Positions 19,428 to 28,996 of a stretch of 64,000 nucleotides of DNA are shown in pieces. Source of the stretch: Candidatus Sulfurimonas baltica (lineage in GTDB: Bacteria; Campylobacterota; Campylobacteria; Campylobacterales; Sulfurimonadaceae). The position numbers and the translations under genes were made by a program. The stretch is from positions 868,001 to 932,000 of the forward strand of contig NZ_CP054492.1 in assembly GCF_015265455.1 (NCBI RefSeq). The letters run 5' to 3'. The notes below the pieces were generated by a model. The model was not told the DNA's origin, ran no database searches, and saw only the letters and a list, made by a program, of their open reading frames with translations. The stretch's first letter is position 1; each line of letters begins with the position of its first letter.

Positions 19428-20225
19428 GTGAAAATTATAATAATTATGTTGTTCGTATTTGATATTTTGTTTGCTAAAGTATATTATGCAAAGGTTGAAC
19501 CATTTGAGATAAGAAACATATCGTCTAATGTTTTAGGATTGGTTTTGTATGCTGATGAATCTCAGATAGGCTCTAATTTGTCATCAAAGCCGTACATTGT
19601 TATTGATGATGAGTTAGATGTTAAAGAGTTGAATTATCTTGAAGATAAACTTGGGTCTTTAAGAGAGATTGTAAAAGTCAATGAAGATATACTAAAGAAT
19701 CTTATTGAGTCCTCAGATAAGAAGAGAGAGAATTATAAGAAAGTTGTAGCTTTGAAGTTCAAAGCCTCCGTTGAAAAAGATAGAGAGTTTTATGACTTAA
19801 TTGCAAGTGAGAATCTTAATTTGAATACTCAAAAAGAGATAAATAATTTAAAAATTCAGATTGTGGATGTGAAACTAAGAAAAGCTCAGCTCCAAAGAAG
19901 CATAAAAGATAAAAATTTAAGTGCAGATGGCTTTGTCCTATACGAGATGCTTGTAAAGCCAGGACAGGTTGTTGGTATTTCAACTCCTCTTGCAAAAGTT
20001 GCAGATACCTCAAGGGCTGTGCTTACAGTATATCTTGATGAGCCGGATATCTTAAATGCAAAGGAAAAAGTACTTTATATAGATGGTGAAAAAACTTCAT
20101 ACAAAATATCTAGACTTTTAAATATTGCAGACAGTAAAAATATATCAAAATATATGGCTCAAATTGTAATAAAACCTCCAGAACTATTCTCTAAGCTTGT
20201 TAAGGTTGAATTAAAAAGTGAATAG
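19428..20225 (+). CDS. Periplasmic HlyD-like (adaptor-like) protein
   Basis: A 265-residue protein with an N-terminal signal segment, a Lys/Glu-rich coiled-coil region at about 70-165 and a lipoyl-like half with LVKPGQVVGISTPLAKV, as in membrane fusion proteins. It lacks a long membrane anchor, so it is likely periplasmic. GTG start at 19428 with AAAGG eight bases upstream. It is the first gene of a run that later contains an ABC-type membrane domain, a second adaptor and two TolC-like proteins; it overlaps the next gene by eight bases. Confidence 0.7.
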   Translation: MKIIIIMLFVFDILFAKVYYAKVEPFEIRNISSNVLGLVLYADESQIGSNLSSKPYIVIDDELDVKELNYLEDKLGSLREIVKVNEDILKNLIESSDKKRENYKKVVALKFKASVEKDREFYDLIASENLNLNTQKEINNLKIQIVDVKLRKAQLQRSIKDKNLSADGFVLYEMLVKPGQVVGISTPLAKVADTSRAVLTVYLDEPDILNAKEKVLYIDGEKTSYKISRLLNIADSKNISKYMAQIVIKPPELFSKLVKVELKSE

Positions 20226-21954
20226 TGTTACAGCATGTCCCCTAGACTGCTATGATGCATGTGAAGTTGTGTATGAACATGGCAAATTGAGTGGACTTAA
20301 AGAGGGGCATACACATGGTTTCTTATGTTCGCATCTCAATCACTATAATAAATATAAAACTATTGTGACGCCTAGATACAAAGGCGAAGCTATAAGCATG
20401 AATGAAGCGCTGTCTAAATTAAAAGAGATGGTAGCTTCTTTTAAAAAAGATGAGATATTGCACTATAGAGGTCATGGAAATTTTGCTTTGATGCAAGAGG
20501 TTACAGACCATTTTTTTGCTTCTTACGGAGCAACTTTAACTGAGGGGAGTCTCTGTGACGGAGCTGGCGAAGCTGGTATAATTGAGGGTCGTGGCAGTAA
20601 CAAAAATATGTCATTATCTGAGATAGCTAAATCAGATGTAGTTATATTCTGGGGTAGAAACCCACATGTAACGTCTTCTCATCTTTTGCCACTAATAAAA
20701 AATAAAACTATTATAGTCATTGACCCGATTAAAACTAAAATAGCAAAAGTTGCCGACATACATGTGCAGATAAAACCGCACAGTGATTTATATTTAGCAA
20801 TGCTTTTAAGCCGTTTTTTATATATCGAAGGTGGTTGCGATAACAAATTTTTAGAAGAGTTTGCTAGTGAATATGAAGACTATTATGAGCTAACTCAAAC
20901 TATAAGAATAAAAGCTACGTTAGAAAAAATTGATGTAACTCTTGGACAAATAGGCAAGATTTTAGAATTGGTAAAGAAAAAAAAAGTTGCTATAGTTTGT
21001 GGAGTTGGTATTCAAAAATATAGCGATGGTGCAGATGTGATGAGAGCTATTGATGCGTTTGCAGTTATGCTTGGGCTATTTGGCAGAGAAGGGTGTGGTG
21101 TATCTTACCTTGGGAATTCAAGAGATGGTATAAGCTCACCATTTAACTCTAAAAGTAAAAAGGTATCAAAAGTAAATACTGAGTTTAGTAACTTTAAAAC
21201 TGTTTTTATCCAAGGATCAAACCCTCTATCTCAAATGCCTGACTCTCTTAGAGTAAAAGAGTCCATAGGGAAAGTGGAAAATGTCATATATTTTGGGCTT
21301 TATGAAAATGAGACAAGTGAAGTTGCAGATTTGGTTATACCAGCAAAGTACTTTTTACACAAGAATGATATTAGAACATCATACTCACACAATGTAATCT
21401 TATCAATGCCTAAAGTTTCAGAGAGTGAAATTGGAATAAGCGAATATGATTTAAGTGCTTATCTTTGTCATGAGTTTGACATTGAGATACAATCAGAAGA
21501 TTTTTATCTAAATCATTTTAAAAGTTTTGCTGCTAGAAAACTAGATGGCTCTCTACATGTAGAAAATAGAGAAGAAATACCCTATAAAAATGGCTTTAAC
21601 ACTGATAATGGAGAGTTTGCATTTTTAGAAGAGTATGAAGCTAAAAATACGGATTACGATAAGTTTTATCTTATAACTCCAAAAAGCCCAATGAGTCTAA
21701 ATTCACAGTTTAAGCGTGAAGATAGTGTCTTTATTCACAGCTCATTAGACTTCAGTGAAGATGAAACAGTTTTAGTAACTTCTTCTTATGGAAGTTTAAA
21801 ATTAAAAGTTAAATATAATGATGATCTTCGTAGCGATTGTGTGCTAATTTATAGTGGAACTAAAGGCGTAAACAATTTAACAAGCTCAAAACACTCTCTT
21901 GATGGTAAGTGTGCAATATATCAAGAAAATATGTTACAAATTACTAGAAGTTAG
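20218..21954 (+). CDS. Molybdopterin-dependent oxidoreductase (formate dehydrogenase-like)
   Basis: A 578-residue protein of the Mo/W-bis-MGD oxidoreductase superfamily. The N-terminal [4Fe-4S] ligands are visible in CPLDCYDAC and GFLC, then the MGD-binding regions (WGRNPHVTSSHLLP, FIQGSNPLSQMP) and a C-terminal molydopterin-binding domain. It has no twin-arginine signal, so it is cytoplasmic. It is shorter than most formate dehydrogenases and lacks extra ferredoxin domains. The substrate cannot be told. GTG start, overlapping the adaptor-like gene. Its presence inside a transport operon is unexplained. Confidence 0.85.
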   Translation: MNSVTACPLDCYDACEVVYEHGKLSGLKEGHTHGFLCSHLNHYNKYKTIVTPRYKGEAISMNEALSKLKEMVASFKKDEILHYRGHGNFALMQEVTDHFFASYGATLTEGSLCDGAGEAGIIEGRGSNKNMSLSEIAKSDVVIFWGRNPHVTSSHLLPLIKNKTIIVIDPIKTKIAKVADIHVQIKPHSDLYLAMLLSRFLYIEGGCDNKFLEEFASEYEDYYELTQTIRIKATLEKIDVTLGQIGKILELVKKKKVAIVCGVGIQKYSDGADVMRAIDAFAVMLGLFGREGCGVSYLGNSRDGISSPFNSKSKKVSKVNTEFSNFKTVFIQGSNPLSQMPDSLRVKESIGKVENVIYFGLYENETSEVADLVIPAKYFLHKNDIRTSYSHNVILSMPKVSESEIGISEYDLSAYLCHEFDIEIQSEDFYLNHFKSFAARKLDGSLHVENREEIPYKNGFNTDNGEFAFLEEYEAKNTDYDKFYLITPKSPMSLNSQFKREDSVFIHSSLDFSEDETVLVTSSYGSLKLKVKYNDDLRSDCVLIYSGTKGVNNLTSSKHSLDGKCAIYQENMLQITRS

Positions 21955-21980
21955 AACAAATTTAATATGGAAAATAATAA

Positions 21981-22943
21981 ATGGGCATAAAAAGTACAGT
22001 GTTAGACGGTTTTGTAAAAACTATTCAATCTGATAAAAAAAGTATATATTACATACTCTATTATGGCTTATTAGACAGTATTCTAGCTCTTTCTATTCCA
22101 TTGGCATCTTCATTTATTATTAATGCTCTTATCGCTCATGCTTCTATATCTGTTGCTGTTTTAGGGTTTGTTATTATGTTTATTTTTTTTATGATGGCTT
22201 TCATGAGACTTATGCAAGAGTATATAGTTGAGAAGTTTGAGCAAAGGGTATTTATTGAAAATGGCTTTGATGTTGCTAAAAAGGCTTATGCTTTAAAAGA
22301 GAAAATTGTTTGTAATAGCGACCCTGTTGACAAGTTTATGAACTATTTTTTTGATATAACAACAATTCAGAAGATTTTCCCTGTTTTTGTGCTTAACGGT
22401 GCAGGGCTGATTATGCAAATATTTGTAAGTTTAATATTGCTATTTATATTTAATAATTCTCTATTTTTTGGTGCAGTCTCAATTTTCACATTTTATTTTA
22501 TTATGATTATTGTTTTAGGAAACAATGGTGTAAGCTATGCTATAGAGCGCTCAAATATGAAACATACCGCTATATACTTTTTACAAAAAATACCAACTAC
22601 AACAGGTTCTAAAGAGAAAACAATGAAAAATATTGATGAAATTATGGAGGGTTATGCTGATGCTAGAAGTAACCATTTTGGGGTTGTTATTAAGCAGTTG
22701 GCACTCACTTACATAGTTCAGGGTCTTATGTTAAGTGGTTTCTTTGTTCTTGGCGGTTATTTAGTTGTTAGAGGGGAGTTGCCAATTGGTGATTTCATTG
22801 CAGCAGAGATTCTTGTCGTTTCATTGATTTATGCTATGAACAGCTTTATAAAACAATTAGATAATATATATGATGGAATAGAAGGATATTACAAATTTGG
22901 AAAGCTATCTGCCTCTTTGGACACTCAAGAGGTGAAAAAGTAA
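21981..22943 (+). CDS. ABC-exporter transmembrane domain protein lacking the ATPase domain
   Basis: A 320-residue protein that resembles the type I-secretion/lipid-flippase ABC membrane domain: about six membrane helices, DPVDKFMNYFFDITTIQKIF in the first half, and the region before the usual domain junction (LDNIYDGIEGYYKFGKLS). A normal half-transporter continues with about 230 residues of ATPase; here the frame ends and overlaps the ATG of the adaptor gene (TAATG). No Walker A motif occurs in any neighbouring gene of this operon. It may act without ATP, like SbmA/BacA, or borrow an ATPase encoded elsewhere. Confidence 0.8.
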   Translation: MGIKSTVLDGFVKTIQSDKKSIYYILYYGLLDSILALSIPLASSFIINALIAHASISVAVLGFVIMFIFFMMAFMRLMQEYIVEKFEQRVFIENGFDVAKKAYALKEKIVCNSDPVDKFMNYFFDITTIQKIFPVFVLNGAGLIMQIFVSLILLFIFNNSLFFGAVSIFTFYFIMIIVLGNNGVSYAIERSNMKHTAIYFLQKIPTTTGSKEKTMKNIDEIMEGYADARSNHFGVVIKQLALTYIVQGLMLSGFFVLGGYLVVRGELPIGDFIAAEILVVSLIYAMNSFIKQLDNIYDGIEGYYKFGKLSASLDTQEVKK

Positions 22944-24205
22944 TGGAACTAAAGGCATTAGAAAAAACAAATTTATCTCCTATTGTAGTTAATGCAAAGA
23001 GGATTACAACCCTTCTTGTCATTATGTTTGTAGCAATGATGTTTCTTCCGTGGCAACAGACGACAAAAGGAGTAGGAAAGATTATAGCTTATGAACCGAC
23101 ACATCGGGAGCACAATGTAATAGCGCCAATATCTGGTTTTATTAAAAAATATTATATAGAAGAAAACAGATTTGTTAAAAAAGGAGAACTCCTTTTTGAA
23201 ATGGTAGATTTAGATAAAGAGTATTTAGTAAAGTTAGAGTCAGTGATTGGTGACATAAAAGCACAACATGAAAATATACAAAGTACTCTAAATATTTCAT
23301 TAGCACGCAAAAAAAATATTGAAGCAAATTTAAGAATCAGTCTCGAGATTTATGATAAAGAAATTATTCAAATACAAGAGACGTTAAAAAGATTTAATGG
23401 TAAAAAAGTTTCACTCCAAAACAGCTATGAAGTTTCTGATGCAAACTATAAAAGGATAAACCTTCTGTATTTGGATGGTATAGAGTCAAAAAGAAGTTAT
23501 GAAGTTGCCAAAAATGAGTACATTAAAGAAGGGGTAGAGGTTGAGAATATTATTATTGATATAGAGATTAAAAGCAAAAGTCTAGAAATAATAAAAAAAG
23601 AGAAAGAGCGTTATATAAAAGAACAGGAAAATGAGATTAATCTTTTACAAAACAGCATACTCTCGGATAAAAACAGATTAATAACTTTTGAAAAAGAGAT
23701 TAAAAAAACATCTATTGACCTCTCAAGGAATGTCACATCAAAGGTATTCGCATCAAAAGATGGATACCCTTTGAGAATTTTGAAAAATGACACTAATCTA
23801 TATGTAAAAAAAGGGGAGCCTGTTATTTATTTTGCTCCAGAGGCTAAGAGAAGGGTTCTCCTTTTGAAAATCAGACGAATTGATATGCCTTTAATCAAAG
23901 AGGGCTTGCAAGCAAGAGTCCAGTTTCATGGATGGCCATCTATGCAGGTTTCAGGTTGGCCTAAAATCAAGTATGGAACTTTTAGTGGAATTATTGATAA
24001 GATTGATTCCATAGCTTATGAAGATGGTGTTTTTTATGCATATATTGTAGAGGACCCAAAGGAGCCTTGGCCAACCTCAGAAATATTAAAAGTTGGAACA
24101 GAAGCTAGAGCTTGGGTCAGACTTTCAACTGTCTCTATTGGGTATGAAATCTGGAGAACACATCATGCACAGCCTCCTGTTATGGTTATAGAGAATTACA
24201 GATAA
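22943..24205 (+). CDS. HlyD-family membrane fusion (adaptor) protein
   Basis: A 420-residue adaptor with a cytoplasmic N-terminus, one membrane helix at about 28-45, a lipoyl half-motif (NVIAPISGFIKKYYI, FVKKGELLFEMVD), a long coiled coil at 95-260, the second lipoyl half (VFASKDGYPLRIL, YVKKGEPVIYF) and a beta-barrel domain. Such proteins link an inner-membrane transporter with a TolC channel across the periplasm. It overlaps its neighbours on both sides by one base, which suggests fixed stoichiometry with the ABC-type membrane protein and the outer-membrane protein. Confidence 0.9.
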   Translation: MELKALEKTNLSPIVVNAKRITTLLVIMFVAMMFLPWQQTTKGVGKIIAYEPTHREHNVIAPISGFIKKYYIEENRFVKKGELLFEMVDLDKEYLVKLESVIGDIKAQHENIQSTLNISLARKKNIEANLRISLEIYDKEIIQIQETLKRFNGKKVSLQNSYEVSDANYKRINLLYLDGIESKRSYEVAKNEYIKEGVEVENIIIDIEIKSKSLEIIKKEKERYIKEQENEINLLQNSILSDKNRLITFEKEIKKTSIDLSRNVTSKVFASKDGYPLRILKNDTNLYVKKGEPVIYFAPEAKRRVLLLKIRRIDMPLIKEGLQARVQFHGWPSMQVSGWPKIKYGTFSGIIDKIDSIAYEDGVFYAYIVEDPKEPWPTSEILKVGTEARAWVRLSTVSIGYEIWRTHHAQPPVMVIENYR

Positions 24206-25578
24206 TGATTCGTAAAATTATTATATTAACATCAATAGTTGTTTATTCTGTTTTATCACAGGAGTTGTTTACTGAAGATGAAATTAAGAAATACATGACA
24301 CATGAGAATCCATATGTGTATACCTCTTTAGGAAAAAAATATATTTATGAGCAAAAACTAAACTATGCTATGGGTGAATATGATACTAATGTATTAGCAA
24401 AGTACGAAGACAAAGAGTATCCTGTTAGTTATGGTAAATACTACACTATAGGTCTAGAAAAACCGTTGGAAAATGGTGTAGATATGAGTGTTTCTTATAG
24501 ATACGCTGATGGAACTCAAGAGTATAATAATATAAAAACATCCCAAGATGGAGAGCTTATTTTAGGTATCAAAGTGCCTGTTATTAGCCTTTTTAGTCAA
24601 ATTGATAAGCGTAGATTAAATGTTGGTTTGGCGTCTAATGATGTAGTGAAAACAGATTTTCAATACAAAGAGAGCATGCGAAGTCTTTACTATAATATTA
24701 CTCAAAACTATTATAAGCTTTTATATTTAAGGAGTCTTTGTGAAATATACAAGAGACTACTCTTAAAAGTTGAAAAAAGATATGCTTTTTTGGAGCAGGG
24801 TGTTGAAAAAGGCAATGTATCTGAAATGAAATTAATTGAGCTAAAGCAGCAGGTTATAAACGCAGAGCAGATGGTTATATCTGCGGATACAAATTATAAT
24901 AATCAATTCATGAATTTTATAAAATTTATAAACTTATCAAAAAAGAATTTTGATGAAAAATATATACTTCCAGAGTTGCCAAAAATTGAAGCTACAAACA
25001 TTGAGTTTGATAATGCTATGAATATAGCTTTGCAAAATAGAGTAGATTTAAAGATATTTAATAATGAAATACAGAAGGTAAATCTAAAGCAAAAATATAC
25101 GCAACTTTTAAAATATCCGGACTTACACGTAGGCTTATATGGCGTTTATGATATGAAAGATGACTCTGAGCATTATGACCAAACAGGTTTTAAAGTTACT
25201 CTAAACATGAGCTTTCCTATTGAACAAAGCAAATACAGTGCAAATAATTTGGAAAATAAATATAGCCTAACCCTTTTGGATGCTGACAAAAAGAGGCTCT
25301 TTCTTGAGCTAGAAACAAATCTGAAAAATATAATTTTCTCTTTGTATGCTTTAGAGAAAAATATAGAAAAATCACAAAATGAACTTGAATTAATAAAAAA
25401 ATTGGAAAATATGGAGAAAAAAAAGTACGATTTGGGATCAAGTACTCTTTTTATGCTTAACCAAAGAGAGATACAAACAATTGAGACTGAAAAAAAACTG
25501 TTAAAAAACACGCTGGAGTATTTGCTGATTTACCAAGAGTATATAAATGAGACAAACCTATACTCTGCGGGGAGCTAA
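24205..25578 (+). CDS. TolC-family outer-membrane channel protein (first of two)
   Basis: A 457-residue protein with a short signal sequence (IIILTSIVVYSVLSQ), and long helical regions with YYKLLYLRSLCEIYKRLL and a second copy of the same helix-strand pattern near the C-terminus, as in outer-membrane efflux proteins. It should provide the exit duct for the adaptor encoded just upstream, with which its start overlaps. Confidence 0.85.
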   Translation: MIRKIIILTSIVVYSVLSQELFTEDEIKKYMTHENPYVYTSLGKKYIYEQKLNYAMGEYDTNVLAKYEDKEYPVSYGKYYTIGLEKPLENGVDMSVSYRYADGTQEYNNIKTSQDGELILGIKVPVISLFSQIDKRRLNVGLASNDVVKTDFQYKESMRSLYYNITQNYYKLLYLRSLCEIYKRLLLKVEKRYAFLEQGVEKGNVSEMKLIELKQQVINAEQMVISADTNYNNQFMNFIKFINLSKKNFDEKYILPELPKIEATNIEFDNAMNIALQNRVDLKIFNNEIQKVNLKQKYTQLLKYPDLHVGLYGVYDMKDDSEHYDQTGFKVTLNMSFPIEQSKYSANNLENKYSLTLLDADKKRLFLELETNLKNIIFSLYALEKNIEKSQNELELIKKLENMEKKKYDLGSSTLFMLNQREIQTIETEKKLLKNTLEYLLIYQEYINETNLYSAGS

Positions 25579-25623
25579 TAAATGAAAATTTTAGATATAA
25601 TTATTATAAAAAATATTGGGTAG

Positions 25624-26811
25624 ATGATGAATATAATAGAATTAGATAAAAAGTATGTTTTACCTACATACGCAAGAGCAGACGTAGAGTTTGTGAGTGG
25701 AAAAAATGCAAGATTGATTGATGCTAACGGCAAAAAATATATCGATTTTACTTCAGGCATTGGAGTTGTTAGTGTTGGTCATGCTAACGAGAGAGTGAAT
25801 AGTGCAATCTCAAAGCAACTCTCAAATATTACTCACATGTCAAATCTTTACTATACAGCACCTCAAGCTCTTGCAGCAAAAAAGATAGTTGAAGCTAGCG
25901 GCTACGATATGATGTGTTTTTTTGGAAACAGCGGTGCTGAGGCAAACGAGGGTGCTATTAAAATTGCAAGAAAGTTCGGTGAGAGAGACGGGGAGATAAA
26001 AAGATATAAAATAATCACTCTTCAACACTCATTTCACGGTCGAACTATTACAACAGTAAAAGCAACAGGGCAAGAGTCTATGCATAACTATTTTGGCCCA
26101 TTTCCTGATGGTTTTGTTTATGCTGACAATATTGCTCAGGTAGAGAGTTTGCTTGACAACCACACTTGTGCTGTAATGATAGAACTTGTTCAAGGCGAGG
26201 GTGGAGTGCAACCACAAAATAAAGAGGAAGTTCAAGCCTTGGAAAAACTTCTTAAATCTAAAAATATTTTACTTATTGTTGATGAAGTACAGACCGGGGC
26301 ATATAGAACCGGTGAGTTCTTAGCTTCAAATGTTTATGAAATAACACCAGACATTATAACTTTGGCAAAAGGTGTTGGAGGTGGAGTACCAATAGGCGTT
26401 GTGATGACAGGGTTAAAAGAGATATTCGCACATGGAGACCATGGCTCTACTTTTGGCGGAAATTTTTTAAGTACAACTGCAGCATGTGAAGTTATTGATA
26501 TTTTAAAAGAGCACAAAGAGTGTGGAGATTTAGAGATAACTTCTTTATACTTTAACCAAGCACTAGAAAAATTCTACTCAGCAAATAAAAATTTATTTAC
26601 TTCAAAAGTCGGTATTGGGATGATGTGTGGACTTAGAGTTAAAGATGCAGATACCTTAGGTAGAATAATAAAAAGTGCAAGAGAAAATGGTGTCATGGTT
26701 TTAAAAGCCGGAAAAAATACTTTAAGATTTTTACCGCCACTAACAATTACAAATGAGGAAATTGATGAAGGTTTTAAATCTCTTAATCGCGCTATTACTT
26801 CTATGCAATAG
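25624..26811 (+). CDS. argD: Acetylornithine aminotransferase
   Basis: A 395-residue class III PLP-dependent aminotransferase. The fold signatures are clear: FTSGIGVVSVGHAN, FFGNSGAEANEGAIK, QHSFHGRT, VDEVQTGAYRTG and the PLP lysine in LAKGVGGG (about residue 249). It makes N-acetylornithine for arginine synthesis and may also serve lysine synthesis. Start could be either of two adjacent ATGs at 25624 and 25627. It is placed between two tolC-like genes, not with other arg genes; the overlap with the next gene suggests an operon. Confidence 0.95.
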   Translation: MMNIIELDKKYVLPTYARADVEFVSGKNARLIDANGKKYIDFTSGIGVVSVGHANERVNSAISKQLSNITHMSNLYYTAPQALAAKKIVEASGYDMMCFFGNSGAEANEGAIKIARKFGERDGEIKRYKIITLQHSFHGRTITTVKATGQESMHNYFGPFPDGFVYADNIAQVESLLDNHTCAVMIELVQGEGGVQPQNKEEVQALEKLLKSKNILLIVDEVQTGAYRTGEFLASNVYEITPDIITLAKGVGGGVPIGVVMTGLKEIFAHGDHGSTFGGNFLSTTAACEVIDILKEHKECGDLEITSLYFNQALEKFYSANKNLFTSKVGIGMMCGLRVKDADTLGRIIKSARENGVMVLKAGKNTLRFLPPLTITNEEIDEGFKSLNRAITSMQ

Positions 26812-27985
26812 CTCGCTTTTAGCGGACGAAAAGAAGCTAGAAGAGTATATATCTGACAATAAAAAAGAGCAGTTTGATTATGATTATCAAAAAAATGAGG
26901 CAGAGAGTTCTAAGCTTCGTGACTCTTGGATTGCTCCTTTAAATCTAAACTATAGTTACTCAAAAAGTAATCCTTATGATAATAAACAGACTCAGCAGAG
27001 TGCTGGGATTTCTATGGCTCAGCCAATTTTTCAAAGTGGTGGAATTTATTATGGGATTAAGTTTGCAGAGGCTTCTAGACTTTATTCGAACTACTCTATT
27101 GATGTTGCAAAAAGAAAATTAGCCAAAGATGCAGTATCACTTTTGATGCAAATTCAGCAGATTGATTTAAAAGAGAGTAAGCAAAAGATTGTAATTAAGA
27201 ATTCTGAAATAAACCTTGCACAAAAACAAGAAAACTATCTAAATGGACAACTTGACTCCGGATTTTTAGATAATGCAATTATAGAGAGAAATATTGCTAT
27301 ACAGGCACTTTATGATATACAAACTAACAAAGAGAGAATTATCTCAAAGTTTAATGCTATTAGCGATATGAACTATATGGATGCATATATTCCACATTTA
27401 AAACTTTTAAGTTTAGAACAGTTTCTAGAGTACAACATAATTTTAAATATGTCAAACAGCGAGATTGAAAAAAACAGATACTCTAAAGATGTAATAGTTG
27501 CAAAATATCTTCCTAAGGTTAGTCTTACAGCTGGGTATACTTGGCAGGAGAGTCAAAACCAGCAGTTTACGCCGAACTCTCCATCTGTTTCAAATGAAAC
27601 AGACTACTACAACTACGGGATTAAAGCTTATATGCCGTTGGATATTAACAGTTTTAAAGATATAGAATCTGCAAGAGTTGATTACTTGAAATCGAAAGTT
27701 ACAATTGAAGATAGAAAAAGAGAGTTGAAAGCGATTTTTGAGCAAGTTATGCAAAATATAGAAAATTTTGAGAAGAAAAAACAACTTAGTTCAGAGAATA
27801 TGGATATATACATTAGATTGCTTTCTCAAACAAATGAGCTTCATGTTGCCGGATATAAGACAGAATATGATGTTGAACTTTTACAAAACTCTGTTAATAT
27901 TCAAGTCATTGATGTGAAAATATTTGAACTAGACAAACAGCTTGAACTTTTAACACTTTATGAGATGTATAAAAATGAAATTTAG
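26765..27985 (+). CDS. TolC-family outer-membrane protein (second of two)
   Basis: A 406-residue protein with a clear signal peptide (VLNLLIALLLLCNSSLLA) and two outer-membrane-efflux repeats, the first with SAGISMAQPIFQSGG. I chose the ATG at 26765 because GAGGA stands five to six bases upstream; the ATG at 26753 lies within that site. The gene begins inside the 3' end of argD. Only about 25 percent of what I can align by eye matches the other TolC-like protein, so it is not a recent copy. Confidence 0.85.
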   Translation: MKVLNLLIALLLLCNSSLLADEKKLEEYISDNKKEQFDYDYQKNEAESSKLRDSWIAPLNLNYSYSKSNPYDNKQTQQSAGISMAQPIFQSGGIYYGIKFAEASRLYSNYSIDVAKRKLAKDAVSLLMQIQQIDLKESKQKIVIKNSEINLAQKQENYLNGQLDSGFLDNAIIERNIAIQALYDIQTNKERIISKFNAISDMNYMDAYIPHLKLLSLEQFLEYNIILNMSNSEIEKNRYSKDVIVAKYLPKVSLTAGYTWQESQNQQFTPNSPSVSNETDYYNYGIKAYMPLDINSFKDIESARVDYLKSKVTIEDRKRELKAIFEQVMQNIENFEKKKQLSSENMDIYIRLLSQTNELHVAGYKTEYDVELLQNSVNIQVIDVKIFELDKQLELLTLYEMYKNEI

Positions 27986-28979
27986 CGAGTATATGGGCGA
28001 GTGGCTTTATGGAGAAGATGGTTATTATGCAACTTATAAAAACATAGGCAAAAGTGGAGATTTTTACACGGCGGTAAGTACAAGTAAATTTTTTGGCGGA
28101 ACCATAGCAAAACACATAATCTCTTTGGTTGATGAGGGCTTTTTACAAGGGAATGGCACAGTTTGTGAAATAGGAGCTCATCACGGCTACTTTTTGGCTG
28201 ATGTTATAGAGTTTATTTATACTCTCAGACCAAAACTATTAACTACTTTAAAGTTTGCAATCATAGAGCGTTTTGATGATTTGCAAGAGTTTCAAAAGGG
28301 TTACTTTGAAGAGTCATTCGGAGATGCTATCTCACTTACTCACTATAAATCTTTAAGTGAGCTAAAGTGTGAAAGTGCTTTTTTTATTGCAAACGAGATA
28401 TTTGATGCCTTCCCTTGTGAACTTTACTATAAAGGTAAAACAGCTAGAATTGATGGGCACAATATAGAGTTTAATGAAGATAATGAGTGGGTAAAATCTA
28501 AGGCAGAAAAATATAATAAAGACAGAGGGGAGATAGCTGTCGGTTATGAAGAATTTGCAAAAGAGATGGCTTCTACATGTAGAAAATTTGAGTTTATGAC
28601 ATTTGACTACGGAGAGATGGCGGCACGTCCCGATTTTTCATTAAGAGTTTACACTAAGCATGAAGTTATTCCATTTTTTCTCACAGACAATGAAGATAAA
28701 AAAATAAAAAGAGATCAACTCTTTGCAAACTCTGATATAACATACGATGTTACATTTGAACATGTTAAAGATGCCTACGAAGAGGCTGGTGTAAAGTTTA
28801 TAGAGATAAAAGCTCAAATGGTTGCCCTTGTAGACATGGGGATTTTAGAACTTTTGGAGATATTAGAAGCAAATGTTGAAGAGAAAATATATAGACAAGA
28901 GTTGGAAAAAGCAAAAATGCTTATAATGCCAAACTTTTTAGGTGAACGTTTTAAAATGGTAAAGTTTAGAAAAGACTAA
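27975..28979 (+). CDS. MidA/NDUFAF7-family SAM-dependent methyltransferase
   Basis: About 334 residues, DUF185/MidA family. Signatures are LYGEDGYYAT, KSGDFYTAVSTSKFFGG, EIGAHHGYFLADV and ANEIFDAFPCELYY. Mitochondrial members methylate an arginine of complex I subunit NDUFS2; the bacterial role is less clear. A related subunit, EchE, is encoded in this window, but whether it is a substrate is only a thought. The ATG at 27975 is preferred to that at 27960. It overlaps the TolC-like gene by 11 bases and ends the operon, convergent with pilT. Confidence 0.88.
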   Translation: MKFSEYMGEWLYGEDGYYATYKNIGKSGDFYTAVSTSKFFGGTIAKHIISLVDEGFLQGNGTVCEIGAHHGYFLADVIEFIYTLRPKLLTTLKFAIIERFDDLQEFQKGYFEESFGDAISLTHYKSLSELKCESAFFIANEIFDAFPCELYYKGKTARIDGHNIEFNEDNEWVKSKAEKYNKDRGEIAVGYEEFAKEMASTCRKFEFMTFDYGEMAARPDFSLRVYTKHEVIPFFLTDNEDKKIKRDQLFANSDITYDVTFEHVKDAYEEAGVKFIEIKAQMVALVDMGILELLEILEANVEEKIYRQELEKAKMLIMPNFLGERFKMVKFRKD

Positions 28980-28996
28980 ACTTTACGAAACATATT

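Noticed and set aside
21981-24205. The ABC-type gene as a frameshifted full ABC transporter
   Set aside because: The region after its stop is fully occupied by an intact adaptor gene with good HlyD features, and no Walker A or ABC signature appears in any other frame.
25582-25623. A 13-codon frame ending right before argD
   Set aside because: It has no arginine codons or terminator/antiterminator pair that would make it an attenuator leader, and short frames are expected by chance in this AT-rich gap.
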